Source: Branchiostoma belcheri
Taxonomy: Eukaryota; Chordata; Leptocardii; Amphioxiformes; Branchiostomatidae
Direction: 5' to 3'
DNA length: 64,000 bases
NCBI RefSeq assembly: GCF_001625305.1
Contig: NW_017804065.1
Coordinates: forward strand, 7,472 to 71,471
Positions 51,034-62,566 of this stretch are shown here, in pieces; position 1 is the stretch's first letter, and each line of letters opens with the position of its first letter. Made by a program: the position numbers and the translations under genes. The notes below the pieces were generated by a model. It made no database searches. It worked only from the letters and a program-made list of their open reading frames with translations, and had not been told where the DNA came from.

Positions 51034-53741
51034 ATGTCGCCGTCCCGTCTCCTGTCCGTGACCCTCCTTTGTACCGTCCTGTGCGGCCTGACCCTCGGCA
51101 ACGTGCGACGCCCAGCCGTGGTGGCGTGTCGCTTCTCTCGGTACATCCGCAATGTCCTGTCAACTAACAGCGTTTTACAGGTGAGTGTGTCGTCAATTTT
51201 ATACTCGTACCTATATACATATCATGGATAATGGCAAGGCCATGCCCTTCACGCACCTACAATACCTTTTTGTAGTATAGCCTGAGTTTATTACCTTCGT
51301 CACAAGGTTACATGTATGTGTTTAGGTACACCATATGTAGGGGTTGCTGATGTTGTAATCGGTTATAACTTGGACATGCTATGGTCTTGATTTTTGAGTG
51401 GGACACAGATGCTTGGGAAGCAAGTATCTGGTGTGGTTTTAAATAGCAGCTTTTTTTAAGCTGCTATATTTTTTTGAGCTGCGGTCATTTTTATGACGGA
51501 ATGTGACTAGAAGGGATAACTTTTGATGTTGTGGATGTTATTTTACAGTTTATTGTAGGTAGCTCGTAGTGTGGAAAAAAGAAGGTTCAGTTCGAATTTG
51601 GGCATTCTAGTGGCTTTCTAAGGTATTGCAGCATTGCAGCGGCACTTATAGGTTTGAAATTTAGCTTCTAATGTAGACCAAGTGCTTATAAGTTTGGGGA
51701 ATACTAGAGGTTCCCGGGGATGGGGGGGGGGGCAACAGATGTTTATAAGGTCGTTGACGTCTGTCTCAGGACTTATTACCTCCATGAAAAATGGAGGTAT
51801 TGTTTTTGGCGTGTCCGTCTGTGTGTCTGTCTGTGTGTGTTTCCGCAACATTGTGGTCAACATAACTTCAGAACGCCTTTATGGATTGTGATGATATTTG
51901 GTATGTTGGTAAGTCTTGAAAAGCCAAAGGTCAAGTTCAAATATGGGCCTCCTGGCGGATGACCTTGGTACTGCAGCAGAATTTCCGGGTTTTGTATCTT
52001 TTGTCCTGAACATGATATGGTCTTGTTTTATGGTGACAGATAGCTTATTATGTCACGAATAAGTGGTGTAAGTTTGGTCCCCCTAGCAGCTTGACGTCCC
52101 GTCCTAAGGGCTGCGACTATTTCCGGTAGCGTGCAAGTCAATGAAACCACCAACATGAAAACTCCACAGCACTCAGTAGTGACGACAATGACAAGAATCG
52201 TGACTAAGTCAGAAAATCCGTGTAACAAACTCGTGTAACATGTGTTTCTGTACCACGACTTATGAGTCACACATCCTTTGGTTCACGTACCAGCAAAATA
52301 AAAGTCAAACTATATACAGCAGCACATTTCTGACAACCCAAACTCAAACATGACGAAAGTATAAAATCTTCGACCTCTTGTTCATAAATCTTGTCAGTTT
52401 TAACCCCAAATCATTTCTTATACTTTATAGCAAACTACCCACTGTGGCGAGGAAAAACTGTCTCCGAGCTTCACAGGAGATTCCAACATCCTCCTGGACA
52501 AACCACACAGGGTAAGTAGTTTATGTTATTCACCATCCGCACTGTGACTGCTCGTGCCCGGATCAGTCACAGTCTGTCTTTCACATGTATTGGGGAATCT
52601 TAGATATCAACCTCTGGCCGTTTCGAACCCAGATTGCAGTATTACTAACAAATTTAAAGGGCCTTTGGTTAAATGGATTTGATTGCACGTACTAGCTGGC
52701 ATGTTAACGTTGATATTTATTTCTCAATAGAGTAAAACAATCAGTGTTTTAGATTTTGTGACTTTCTTCCCAGGTCACTCCCATCCAGCGGGCCCGACTC
52801 CTTGCCCCGGTGCTGGGCCGGTTCAGGGACACCCTTCTCCGAGTGGCCAACCGACAAAGTCCCGGGGAACTCAGGGAATGTCTGGAGAGTTACCAAGCAG
52901 AACAGAGCAGGCTGGCCAGCTCGCTGTCTTCTTTTGTACGATATCTCTCTATTCTTCCATCTTTGGAATCAAATTGCGTTTTTTTATGTCCTCCAAGTAA
53001 AGTAATGCGTTGATAAATCGATCAATTGATTAATTGATTGATCAGTTGTATGATTGCTTGCTTCCTTGCTTGATTGATTGATCGATCGATCGATCTATTG
53101 ATTGATGAATCAACAGGCGTTAATGTAAAAGGGACAATTTCATACACTTCCTGAAGTCCTATAGAACCACATAACAAAATAAAATACTGCTTTCCTAATA
53201 CGACTTACGTATATATTGTACAAGACAACGACAGCTTTGCCGGTGTTTTTGTGGGTATTTTTGCTATCTCTCCTTGGGTAGTAAAGAACACGTGTGTTGA
53301 ACTTTATGTTCTTGTTTTTTACCTACAGGTGACAGAGATCAAGGAAAGCATCAGAGCGCATGCACCTCTCTACCTGACCCTTGGGGCGGTTGAAGACAGG
53401 GTGACCCAAGCTCTGGCTCACTATGCGGAACGTGGAATATCTCCGGTCAGTACGTACTCTATATTTGGAAAGAAATACAGTTTCACTCCATCAATAGTTG
53501 GTGCGCGTGTTGTCTGTGGATAGTCTGTTGTTCATAAAGTCATGGAGCTTATGGTTTCAGTCAAAGTATCGTTTTCTTCATCCTTCCAACACTTTACTTA
53601 TACCATTGTTACATTTGTCAATAGTTGGAAACAACAGAGGTGGATCCGGCCTACTGGCGACTCGTACTGATAGACATGGACACCGCCATGTTAGAACTGC
53701 GTCGCATCGGCCGTCTGTTGGGCTCGACGTGTGAAGACTGA
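51034..53741 (+). CDS. gene C: secreted helical protein, candidate four-helix cytokine
   Basis: Coding exons: 51034-51180, 52431-52511, 52774-52935, 53329-53445 and 53625-53741. All introns are phase 0, and the product is 207 residues. The ATG is preceded by an acceptor (AAAACACAG at 51016-51024) and a noncoding exon. Residues 1-22 are a signal peptide. Helix-like segments: [17 protein letters not shown] in exon 1, a loop exon 2 (QTTHCGEEKLSPSF), a long helix in exon 3 ([20 protein letters not shown]), exon 4, and a final helix in exon 5 ([20 protein letters not shown]). Cysteines of the mature chain are 32, 54, 112 and 205. PAVVACR aligns with PAYVACK of gene B and PAELMCK of gene A. Near-identical inverted partner is gene D. 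Function inferred from architecture only. Confidence 0.82.
51770..52015 (+). repeat. dispersed repeat in gene C intron 1
   Basis: Starts with a small palindrome (TACCTCCATGAAAAATGGAGGTA), then GT/CTGT-rich repeat, then a body shared with 4761-4935 (CATAACTTCAGAA, TGATATTTGGTATGT, GGGCCTCCTGG, CTTGGTACTGCAGCAGAA). Probably a non-autonomous element. Confidence 0.65.
53028..53110. repeat. (TTGA/TCGA)n simple repeat
   Basis: Degenerate TTGATTGA and ATCGATCG units in gene C intron 3. Confidence 0.8.
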
Positions 53742-53788
53742 ACACAACACAGCTCTACTGGAAATAGCATTTTTATTACCCCCATAAC

Positions 53789-54785
53789 AATGAATGAATG
53801 AATGAATGAAGACCTTTATTGTACATTTTTGCCCCACTGGGCTAAGCACAGGTCACATTATACATATTCGAATACACATTCATATAAATATACATATAAC
53901 TATTACATGTACATGCATATATAAATCTCTAATGTATTCTAGTCTTTTCAACTTCTTCTCGCTTCTTAGTAATTGTATAAATGTAAGATGATGTATGTGT
54001 AGTTAGATTCGGTTTGTCAAGAGTTAACAGGAATATAAATTTTTCTCTACTTGTTAAGAATCCAAAGTGGGGAAATTTACTTTTAAGTAAATTTAAAAAA
54101 ATGTTTAAAATGTTAAATGTTAAAAAAATGTTTTTTAATGTTGAATGTTAAAAAATGTTAAATGTTAAAAAAATGTTTTTTAATGTTTTAAAAAAAACAT
54201 GTCCGAAGAGTATGCGTCTATCACTGTCATATAAAGGACAATCTATGGTGAAATGTACTTCGTCCTCTACTCTATCTAGACTACAAAATTGGCAGATTCT
54301 TTGCTCTAGGGGAGTGTGGTTATGTCTTCCTGCTTCAATTCGCAACTGATTCGTAGTTTTGTGATGGTGGTCTATGGCGTACATTTGCTAACTTAAGATA
54401 TTCTTCTTCGTTATAAGAATGTTTTAATAGTCTGTATAATCTGAGTTTATTCTTTGCATTTGCAATTCTGTTATCGTTGTGGATTTCGGATAGAAATGTC
54501 TGAAAATAGATATCTTTTAGACGCTGATAAATTGACGAAATAATAGGGGACGTGTTTGAGACAATTGACTGGGGATTTTGCCAGACAAAAGCATAACCAC
54601 ATTCCTCTAGAGCTCTGCGTACACCAGACGCCCAACATTTTGCACCTGATGATTCTAAATCTACTTGACATAGAAGAGCGTCTGCCTGTAGCGTGTCCAT
54701 AAAAATGGAGGCATTGTTTTCGGCGTCTCTCTCGCTACAAGCACGGCAGCATTTGGGTCCTTTCACTTTTGTATAACTCATAGTG
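53789..54785 (-). mobile_element. LINE 3' fragment with (AATG)n tail
   Basis: On the minus strand the element ends in AATAAAGGTC followed by CATT repeats (53789-53810). It contains ORF2 C-terminal codons from about 54781, with one or more breaks near 54390. The blocks KLRLYRLLKHSYNEEEYL and ICQFCSLDRVEDEVHF match the copies at 10.2 kb and 55.9 kb. An (AATGTTAAA)n expansion at 54080-54200 interrupts its 3' part. Confidence 0.78.
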
Positions 54786-55194
54786 CAAGGTCGTGCTCAA
54801 TACTCTCGTTTGAATGCTGTGACAACTGTACTTGTGTTAAGTACATTCATGTAGATGCCTAAACCCATCTGTTTTAGTACCTAAAATTTAGGTAACATCC
54901 GTTGTACATTTAACTACAACGGTCACTTTATCGTTATATCGTAGACTAGTACATGTAATAATACATGTATATGATAAATATTTTATTAAAACCTTTCCAG
55001 TTGCTTGAGTAACAGTTTTCATGTGTATCTCATTAACTGGATGTAAAACCTTTATCGACGTATATAAATGACAGGACAGGGACAGGCTTACCACTTGCAA
55101 GGTAGGTTGAGCTGCTTGTTTTTCATTATTACTAACTTCAAATACTATCTTTTACTAATACCTGTCCGTATGTCCTAACCGTATGTGTCGTCTT

Positions 55195-55350
55195 CTTAGT
55201 CTTCGGTATAGCCATCCTTCTGCGCAACATACCAGGTTCTGTATTTGCATCTATTGTATCTGTATAGCCGGTATAACAGTTTCTGTATCTGCATCTGTGT
55301 ATCCGATATAATCGCCGTTTGGCGTAACACCAGCATACGGCGCAGCAGCA
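55195..55350. repeat. dispersed TATCTGCATCTG-type repeat
   Basis: Segment with CTGTATCTGCATCTGTGTAT and a CGCCGTTTGGCGTAACACCAG end. Related pieces occur near 21515-21560, 27865-27895 and 58400-58445. No coding content. Confidence 0.5.
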
Positions 55351-55360
55351 GCTGATTATA

Positions 55361-55990
55361 AATGAATGAATGAATGAATGACGACCTTTATTGCACATTT
55401 TTGCCACACTGGGCTAAGTACAGGTCAAAACAAAACATAATGGAGAAATATATACAAAATAAAACTAACTATCATTGCATAAATTCGACTTCTCGCTTTT
55501 CAGTTATGGTAGAAATAAATGAACAGATATGTTTATCGATGGAAGGTTTGTCAAGTCGCATCAGGAATATGAATTTTTCTACAGTGCTCAAGTGTATGAA
55601 ATAAGGAAATAGGTTTTGTACAAGCCTATACAGATCACTTCTCTCTTTACTATATAATCTACATTCTATAACAAAGTGACATTCGTCCTCTATTCTATTC
55701 AGATTACAACATTTACATAACCTTTGTTCCAGAGGGGTGCGGGTATGTCTTCCAGTTTCAATTTGTAGTTTGTGACAGCTTATCCTTAATCTTGTGACTG
55801 CATTTCTGATTTTCACATTTTCATTACGTAGGTATTTTTCTTCATTGTATGTAGTTTTAAACAGTCTATACGATCTTAATTTATTTCTGGCAGCTCCACC
55901 TTTGTTGTCATTGTGCATTTCTTTTAGAAAAGTTTGGAAATATATGTCTTTTAACCGTTGGCCAATAGAATTGACAATTTGGAACGTATT
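55361..55990 (-). mobile_element. LINE 3' fragment with (AATG)n tail
   Basis: Minus-strand frame 55918-55472 encodes the same ORF2 tail as the other copies (HNDNKGGAARNKLRSYRLFK, LCKCCNLNRIEDECHF, FLMRLDKPS). The 3' UTR ends in CAATAAAGGTCG and then (CATT)n at 55361-55380. Truncated at the 5' end. Confidence 0.82.
55472..55918 (-). pseudogene. LINE ORF2 C-terminal fragment
   Basis: 148 uninterrupted codons of retrotransposon ORF2 tail with Cys-x2-Cys and downstream His/Cys residues, ending at the natural stop. It has lost the endonuclease and reverse transcriptase domains, so it is a relic. Confidence 0.8.
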
Positions 55991-56559
55991 TGTAGTATGT
56001 AAAGTTTGAAAATGCCATTATTATATTACACTGATTGGTCGGTCACACCCAACCTTTGAACATATAAATGTAAGCGTCAGTTAAAGCTATATGCATGTAT
56101 GTATATATAACCAAAAATACCGTATTTTAAGAATCTCATCCCTGCCACCAATGCTCGTATCTTAGTATCAAACGATTTTCTGTACAGCAATAATGATATG
56201 CACTGGTTGATTACCATTGGATTCAGGTTAGACTTTATTACTAAGCAGTTCAATCCATACCAATTCATTATGTTCACCAACCTTTATTGTTTATAAGTAG
56301 AACATACCAGTTTATTTACCATTCTTCAATGTGTACAATCAATGGTCTACCTAAACTGGACAGCCAAGGAGTATTAAAATGTGTATAAGTTAAAATGTCG
56401 AACAAAGTACAAGCATGATTTTTTACGTCCATAGTACAAGCTAACATGTGTGGAGAATATGTTAAGCTATTTTGATTCATGCAAATCACGATTTTATTTG
56501 CACACTAAGTAATCAAAACAGAAAGTCTGAAAATCAGTAGAACACCTGGAAACCTTGAC

Positions 56560-56904
56560 ATTGAGATTAACAACAGGGGTTTAAAGCAGGTTAAAGAATT
56601 CATATACCTCGGCAGTATCTTCACAGAGGATGGTAAACTGGACAGAGAAATAGAGACCAGAGTCCAAAAAGCAAACAGTGTCAGTTACCAACTAGTGCCG
56701 CTCCTGAAGCACCCCAGCATCCCCATGGAAACCAAAGCCAAACTCTTCAACTCAATCTTCTTGCCAACCCTTACATATCAGTGCCAGACCTGGACCTTGA
56801 CTAAACCCTTAGAACGACAAATCATCACGTATGAAATGAGGTGCCTGAGACGACTTGTCACAGTGGCACAGTGCAAAACATCTATTGTTATAATTCGTCA
56901 GTAA
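56560..56904 (+). pseudogene. reverse transcriptase fragment of another LINE
   Basis: Plus-strand codons read LEINNRGLKQVKEFIYLGS, then a DREIETRVQKA block and KAKLFNSIFLPTLTYQCQTW. This is the distal reverse-transcriptase region seen in endonuclease-type LINE ORFs. It differs from the other LINE family in the window and has no start or downstream remainder. Confidence 0.75.
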
Positions 56905-57279
56905 AGGCTAACAACAGGACCTATCTATGTCCTGGTATTGGTTCTCTAGTCTTCGATGATTGTCGCTCCTCATGCCACAGACATGCATGTTTCTAAAATG
57001 ATTCAGACTCCGGTAAGTGTGCAATGTTTGGCGTTAGTACAGATTCTGAGACATTTCACCTACTGTCATTCTGTCTGTCAATCTTCTCCCCACCTACATG
57101 CTGTCAGCCTACTCTGTCCGGACAATCAGATACACAAATCCACAGGTCAGCCACCCAAAACAATACTTCCGTACCTGGAGGTAATAGATAAATAGATACA
57201 CTACAACAGATGGGTCTTAGGCAACTACATGAATGGACGTTGTAAAAAAAATTGTTTATCCAGAAGAGCTGTGTTGTGT

Positions 57280-57956
57280 TCAGTCTTCACACGTCGGGCC
57301 CAACAGACGACCGATGCGACGCAGTTCTACCATGGCGGTGTCCATGTCTATCAGTACGAGTCGCCAGTAGGCCGGATCCACCTCTGTGGTTTCCAACTAT
57401 TGACAAATGTAACGAAGCAAATCAGACACTTCATGTTTAACCCGAACTCATCAATTGAACCCAGAACCTTCAGATTCTAAGCCATCAACCCTAACAACAA
57501 GACCACCTTACCACCTACTGTGTCTTTCTTTCAAATATACTGACCGGAGATATTCCACGTTCCGCATAGTCAGCCAGAGCTTGGGTCACCCTGTCTTCAA
57601 CCGCCCCAAGGGTCAGGTAGAGAGGTGCATGCGCTCTGATGCTTTCCTTGATCTTTGTCACCTGTAGGTCAAAAACAAGAACAAGTTCAACACGTGTTGG
57701 AGAGGTAGCAGGGAAAACCGTAGTTGTCTTGTATAATCTTTGCCCATATATAGGAGAACATTTAGTTCGTAGTGTGGTTCGATAGGACTCGGTGTGTCCG
57801 GTATTCTACCCTTTACTGCAACGTTCGTTGATTCATCAGTCAACCAACCAACCAACCAACCAACCAACCAGCCAGCCAGCCAACCAACCAACCAACCAAC
57901 CAATCAACCAACCAACCAACCAACCAACCAACCAACCAACCAACCCACCAACCCAC

Positions 57957-58000
<44 letters not shown>

Positions 58001-59106
58001 CAATCAATCAATCATTCAATCACCAATCAACCGATAAAACTGAAACATCCCATTACTTTTAGGACATAAAAAACGCAAATTCATTTCAAAGATGGAAGAA
58101 TGGAGAGATATCGTACAAAAGAAGACAGCGAGCTGGCCAGCCTGCTCTGTTCTGCTTGGTAACTCTCCAGACATTCCCTGAGTTCCCCGGGACTTTGTTG
58201 GTTGGCCACTCGGAGAAGGGTGTCCCTGAACCGGCCCAGCACCGGGGCAAGGAGTCGGGCCCGCTGGATGGGAGTGACCTGGGAAGAAACACGAATTCAC
58301 AATCTTTAGTAGAATTCTCGATGTTTTTTACTATATTCAGAAATAGTATATACATAAGGCATGATCTGTTCCTGTAAGTTGTACCACCTACATGTAGCTT
58401 CCTTGTCTGTATAGCGTGTATATACGCGCCCTCCGGCATAATGCACCAGTTTTACTCACATTGTGGTTCATTCGATGGCTATCATAGCCGACCATATTCT
58501 TTAACACCGTATACACCGAAAGAAGGCGGGTCGTTAACCCTATATTACATACCCCGCGTGGCTTGCGCAGTAGAATGCTGGAATTTCCGATAAAGCTTCC
58601 TGACAGTTTTTGCTCGCCGCAGTGGGTAGTTTGCTACAATGCAAGAAGGGAATTGAGGTTAAAACAGGCAATATAACTAGAGTTCCACAACCTCATAATG
58701 TCGCCAAATGACGTTATGACTGACGATTTATAAATGTTTATCATTGCTTATAATACTCGTATGTCAGTTCATCATATTCTCATTTTTAACAAACGCCCCC
58801 TGTAGTTTCCGAACAAGCTGCTAGGAGGCCCTAACTCACGTCACTTCTCGAGTACAAAAATCCCGTGACCCTAGCACGTCCAAATCACGAGATCTGCTGC
58901 AGTACCATAGCAAACCACCAGGGAAAATCTAATCATTTCGAGGTCCCATCAAGACCTACCCACCTACCAAATATCAAGATAATCCGTGTAAGCTTTATCG
59001 AGTTATCAAGTTTACAGACAGACAGACACCTACACGCGCGCGCGCGCGCGCGCACACACACAACACACACACACAAACACGCACACACACACACAAACAC
59101 AAACAT

Positions 59107-59138
<32 letters not shown>

Positions 59139-60475
59139 ACGACGACACAACCTTCTTGGCATAGGTTACACAAGCTACACTACAAAATGGTATTGCGGGT
59201 GTATATATGGCATGGCCTTAACATTCACGATGATGTACGTTCGATACTGGCCATTTCATGTCACCGATTGTGTGATGTGTGGGTTACTCCGATGCTGAAA
59301 TTCCATTCATATAGATAAGAAAATCAATTATCTACACTCTCACACTACATGCTATACTTAAGAAATGAGAAGGAGAAGAGATGAGCTGGCAATAGTTTTA
59401 ATGTTCTGAAACACGGGAAAACGCCCGAATATTTCAGTAGGAGGTTGGTCAAGCCCCTTTTCAGCGAAATGTATTATTACTTTCCGCGAACGTAAAGCGA
59501 AATGTACATGTATAGATAGACTTGGATCCACGCATTTTCCAGCAAAGGGTCTCAAACATTTGCCGATGATTAATATTTCAGTAGGAGGTTGGTCAAGCCC
59601 CTTTTCAGCGAAATGTATAATTACTTTCCGCGAACGTAAACCGTCATAAGAAGACTTGCTAATGACTCAGTTTTGCCAGTGCGCCCTTAAGCTTGGCCGA
59701 AGGCTGGGCGTGGTCGACAATTCTGCATACCTACATGTACCTACCTAGTCCCGCGACCTGTACTGGTCGTTGCGGGGACAAGGTAAACAAAAATATGGAC
59801 ATGTTCGACATAGCGACAGTGGTTCCTTCAACAATGGGGGGTGGGGTGGCGACAGTGCTGCGCACTTCACCCCGCACGTACAGTGTGCAGCGAGGCTTCA
59901 CAACCTGTTCCAAGTCCGCCATTTCGCAAAGGCGCCGAATTCGTCTTGAGGTCATTCTTCTGCCGCGACCCTTCACAGAACTGCCCTGTCCTGCCATGTC
60001 GGTGGAGAGCCTGAACACTGTCACTGTCACTGTCCTGACCTCCTTGACTAGAATTTGAGTTATATCGAAGTGTTCTCGAGCTGAACATGACTTGGGAATC
60101 ACAAGCTGGGGGAAGCTTGTATTATGCCCGACCGACGTGAGTCACGCGAGCTAGGTCATAGTTTAATAACCCGCGGGCATCAGCCATAGTTTAGAGTACA
60201 TATATAAACTGACTGAATTTGTGCTGAGCTCAAATGCTCCCTATGCAACCAAGTAAAGCCCCCAGTACCATAAGTATTCATCATAAAACCTTCTAAACAC
60301 ATTCGGGGGAAATTGAGGACACACTCACCTGTAAAACGCTGTCAGCTGACAGGACATTGCGGATGTACCGAGAGAAGCGACACGCCACCACGGCTGGGCG
60401 TCGCACGTTGCCGAGGGTCAGGCCGCACAGGACGGTATAAAGGAGGGTCACGGACACAAGACGGGACGGTGACAT
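57280..60475 (-). CDS. gene D: secreted helical protein, inverted paralogue of gene C
   Basis: Coding exons on the minus strand: 60475-60329, 58633-58553, 58278-58117, 57661-57545 and 57396-57280. Each has exactly the length of its gene C counterpart. All introns are phase 0, and the product is 207 residues. Signal peptide residues 1-22; cysteines at 32, 54, 112 and 205. By my count it differs from gene C at about 17 of 207 residues: 4 in exon 1, 8 in the 27-residue exon 2, 1 in exon 3, 2 in exon 4 and 2 in exon 5. Exon 3 differs by a single base. The noncoding first exon probably ends at 60763 (TATCCAG/GTTAGT), with a TATA-like box at about 60876-60887. It converges with gene C across a LINE-filled spacer of 3.5 kb. 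Role not known. Confidence 0.82.
57841..58022. repeat. (CAAC)n/(AATC)n microsatellite
   Basis: CAAC units to about 57960, then AATC units, within gene D intron 3. Confidence 0.97.
58890..59140 (-). repeat. dispersed repeat plus (CG)n/(CA)n tract
   Basis: On the minus strand, TGATATTTGGTAGGTGGGTAGG and GGTACTGCAGCAGA recall the repeat at 4.8 kb and 51.9 kb. It ends in alternating CG and then CA dinucleotides (59033-59135). It lies in gene D intron 1, in the same orientation relative to the gene as the gene C repeat. Confidence 0.6.
59425..59643. repeat. direct repeat of about 75 bp
   Basis: AATATTTCAGTAGGAGGTTG to CTTTCCGCGAACGTAAA occurs at about 59428-59500 and again at about 59572-59641. 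A diverged third copy is at about 61158-61228 (TAATATTGCAGTAGGAGG). The first two are in gene D intron 1. Confidence 0.85.
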
Positions 60476-60762
60476 ATTGTAGAACTGTGTTTGGAAAAAC
60501 TTCCTTTATTTCTACGAGTGAGAAGTTTTTTTTCATCTGTGATTAACAGTAAACATCAAAGCTCACCATCCGAAAACTATTTTCTATTAAAACATCTGTA
60601 ACCAGTGTACATGCTTTATTTATATGGCGCAAAGAACATATTTCACATGCAGAAAATAGATATTGCTTAAAGAAGAAGCTTTTAAAGATTTGCTCGCACA
60701 TTGAAATCTTAGAAGTGTATGGTAGTTGTATATACGAGCTAACGTGGATATTAGTTACTAAC

Positions 60763-60890
60763 CTGGATACTGTCTTCTCAAAACTGACAAACTTTGGCTT
60801 CTCTGACAGTTCCAAGGTGTTATGATCCCTTCTTCGGTATTCGCCTACGTCTGAAGATCCGAGCCTTTTTTCGGGCTATTTATTCCGAGA
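60763..60890 (-). promoter_or_regulatory. gene D TATA-like box and noncoding first exon
   Basis: Minus strand: GGAATAAATAGCCCG at 60874-60888, transcript start near 60855, exon ending TATCCAG at 60763 before GTTAGT. It mirrors the gene C arrangement. Confidence 0.6.
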
Positions 60891-62185
60891 AGGCCGAAAT
60901 TTGCGATGATTAATTTCTCTGTGGGAGTTTAAAGCCCCAGTAATTACCCCAGTAACTTTCCTGAAATATATACACCAGGTAAAGTAATCAAAAGAAGGGT
61001 TGGTGAAGACCCAATATTTCAAAAATCTCTTATTTGATAGGAAGAGCGCAGAATGAATGTCAAGGATACGCCTGCAGTTATGATATGATTTCCGAAGACA
61101 GAAGTTTGTTCAGGTCACAGGTCATCCTTACAGACTACATACTACAATTTTTGATGATTAATATTGCAGTAGGAGGAGGTTCGGAATACCTTTTCTTGGC
61201 AAAATGTATCATTACTTTCCGCGAACATGTACAGTAACCTTCATAAGACGACTTCGGAATATTTTCAACGTTCATCATGTTCAGTGACATGCATTAAAAT
61301 GATGTTCATTCATTGTTGTGGAACTATGTAAAAGATCCTTAGATGCGGATACGAGAAGACCAGACCGTACAGGCGATAAAGACTACATGATCCCTTCCCC
61401 AGGACTGCAACCAATCAGGTTTGTACTCCAGCACATCCCAGCATGGCACTTTCTCAGACCAAAACTGTCTCCTGCGTTAAGTTACACTTTCATTTGGTTT
61501 CTTGGTCATAACATCCATAGTGTCTTCGTATCAAGAGGAGCATCATTGAAACTGACCGCACTCACCGCTAACGTACAAGAAGAGATTTCTGGGTAATAAC
61601 ATATTACTCGTCTTTCAGACACAAGAATTTAAGACGGTAGCAGAAAGAACATTTAAGGCATAGCAGTATTATGCTAAAATGCAATAAAAAAGAAAGTTGA
61701 GAAACAGTCGCTTCCCGTAAGTCTCAAATCTTCCATATACGCCATAGTGCATACTGATCTAGTCTGTTTCCATTGAATCATCATCTCATGACTGTAAAAC
61801 CTGAATAGTATACCAAGAAAAAGTACAATAATCAGCTCGTCAGAAATCAAATGACACCGCACGGTCTGGCCGCCCACTCAAACGAATGTAACTTTGTAAG
61901 ACCCATTCATCGATGGCATTTTGCCATGTATGCTGGGGGCCGATATTGTATTGTCCGTTAGTTAGTTTGTTAGTTTGTTTGTTGGTTGGTTGGTAAGTTC
62001 ACTTACGTCCCATCGTAGGATGTAAATAGCTGAAGCAAGGTACTCATGTTCTCTCTGAGTCGATTCGGAAGTTAACAGGACTCGTAGAGCTTATACCCCC
62101 CTCCCCAAAGGAGTTTGTACCTTGAGGCAAGGACTATATATGTTAATGTGACCATCTCCAGTCGAACAACTTAAGCCCCGCACCC
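60891..62185. other. intergenic, no gene seen
   Basis: AT-rich spacer containing the third copy of the 59.4 kb repeat. A 92-codon frame at 61318-61596 has no recognisable domain and no supporting splice or promoter sequence. Confidence 0.4.
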
Positions 62186-62234
62186 TTTTCTATTTAAAGC
62201 ACCTCCGTCAAAAACAGCACGGGGAGGACAAAAA

Positions 62235-62366
62235 ATGGCCGCTGTCGCCGAAATGCCGCCCGACTTCGGATTCGCGTTTATCTTTGGCAGTGAAGAACTT
62301 TCAGAGCGGGGCCAAGCTAGAAAGGGTTGCCTTCTCAACTTGTTGAATGATACATTCACAGATTAG
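62235..62366 (+). CDS. possible small protein, 43 codons
   Basis: ATG in a good start context (AAAAAATGG) opens a 43-codon frame, MAAVAEMPPDFGFAFIFGSE and on to a TAG at 62364. A TATTTAAAG box at 62191-62199 lies about 36 bp upstream. The stretch is GC-richer than its surroundings. No donor site is evident within it and I recognise no family. It could be a short protein, a first exon, or chance. Confidence 0.2.
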   Translation: MAAVAEMPPDFGFAFIFGSEELSERGQARKGCLLNLLNDTFTD

Positions 62367-62494
62367 AATCGTTTGAGGAGGGCCGCGTATCTCGAGTCGG
62401 AATTGCACGTGCCTTAACAACAAACATTTTACATTCACCCCCAACACCACGTTTGCATACATGAAAGTTGACGGACAAAATGACAGATACGTCT

Positions 62495-62560
62495 GTCATT
62501 TTGTTTGTTTGTTTGTTTGCTTGTTCGTTTGTTTGTTTGTTTGTTTGTTTGTTTGTATGA
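62495..62560. repeat. (TTTG)n microsatellite
   Basis: About 15 TTTG units with minor interruptions. Confidence 0.95.
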
Positions 62561-62566
62561 ACCATT

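Noticed and set aside
57792-58069. Asn-Gln/Pro-Thr repeat proteins
   Set aside because: Translations of the CAAC/AATC microsatellite in gene D intron 3.
59693-60102. Frames of 121 and 123 codons on both strands in gene D intron 1
   Set aside because: No counterpart in gene C intron 1, no domain, and open on both strands, which points to composition and not coding.
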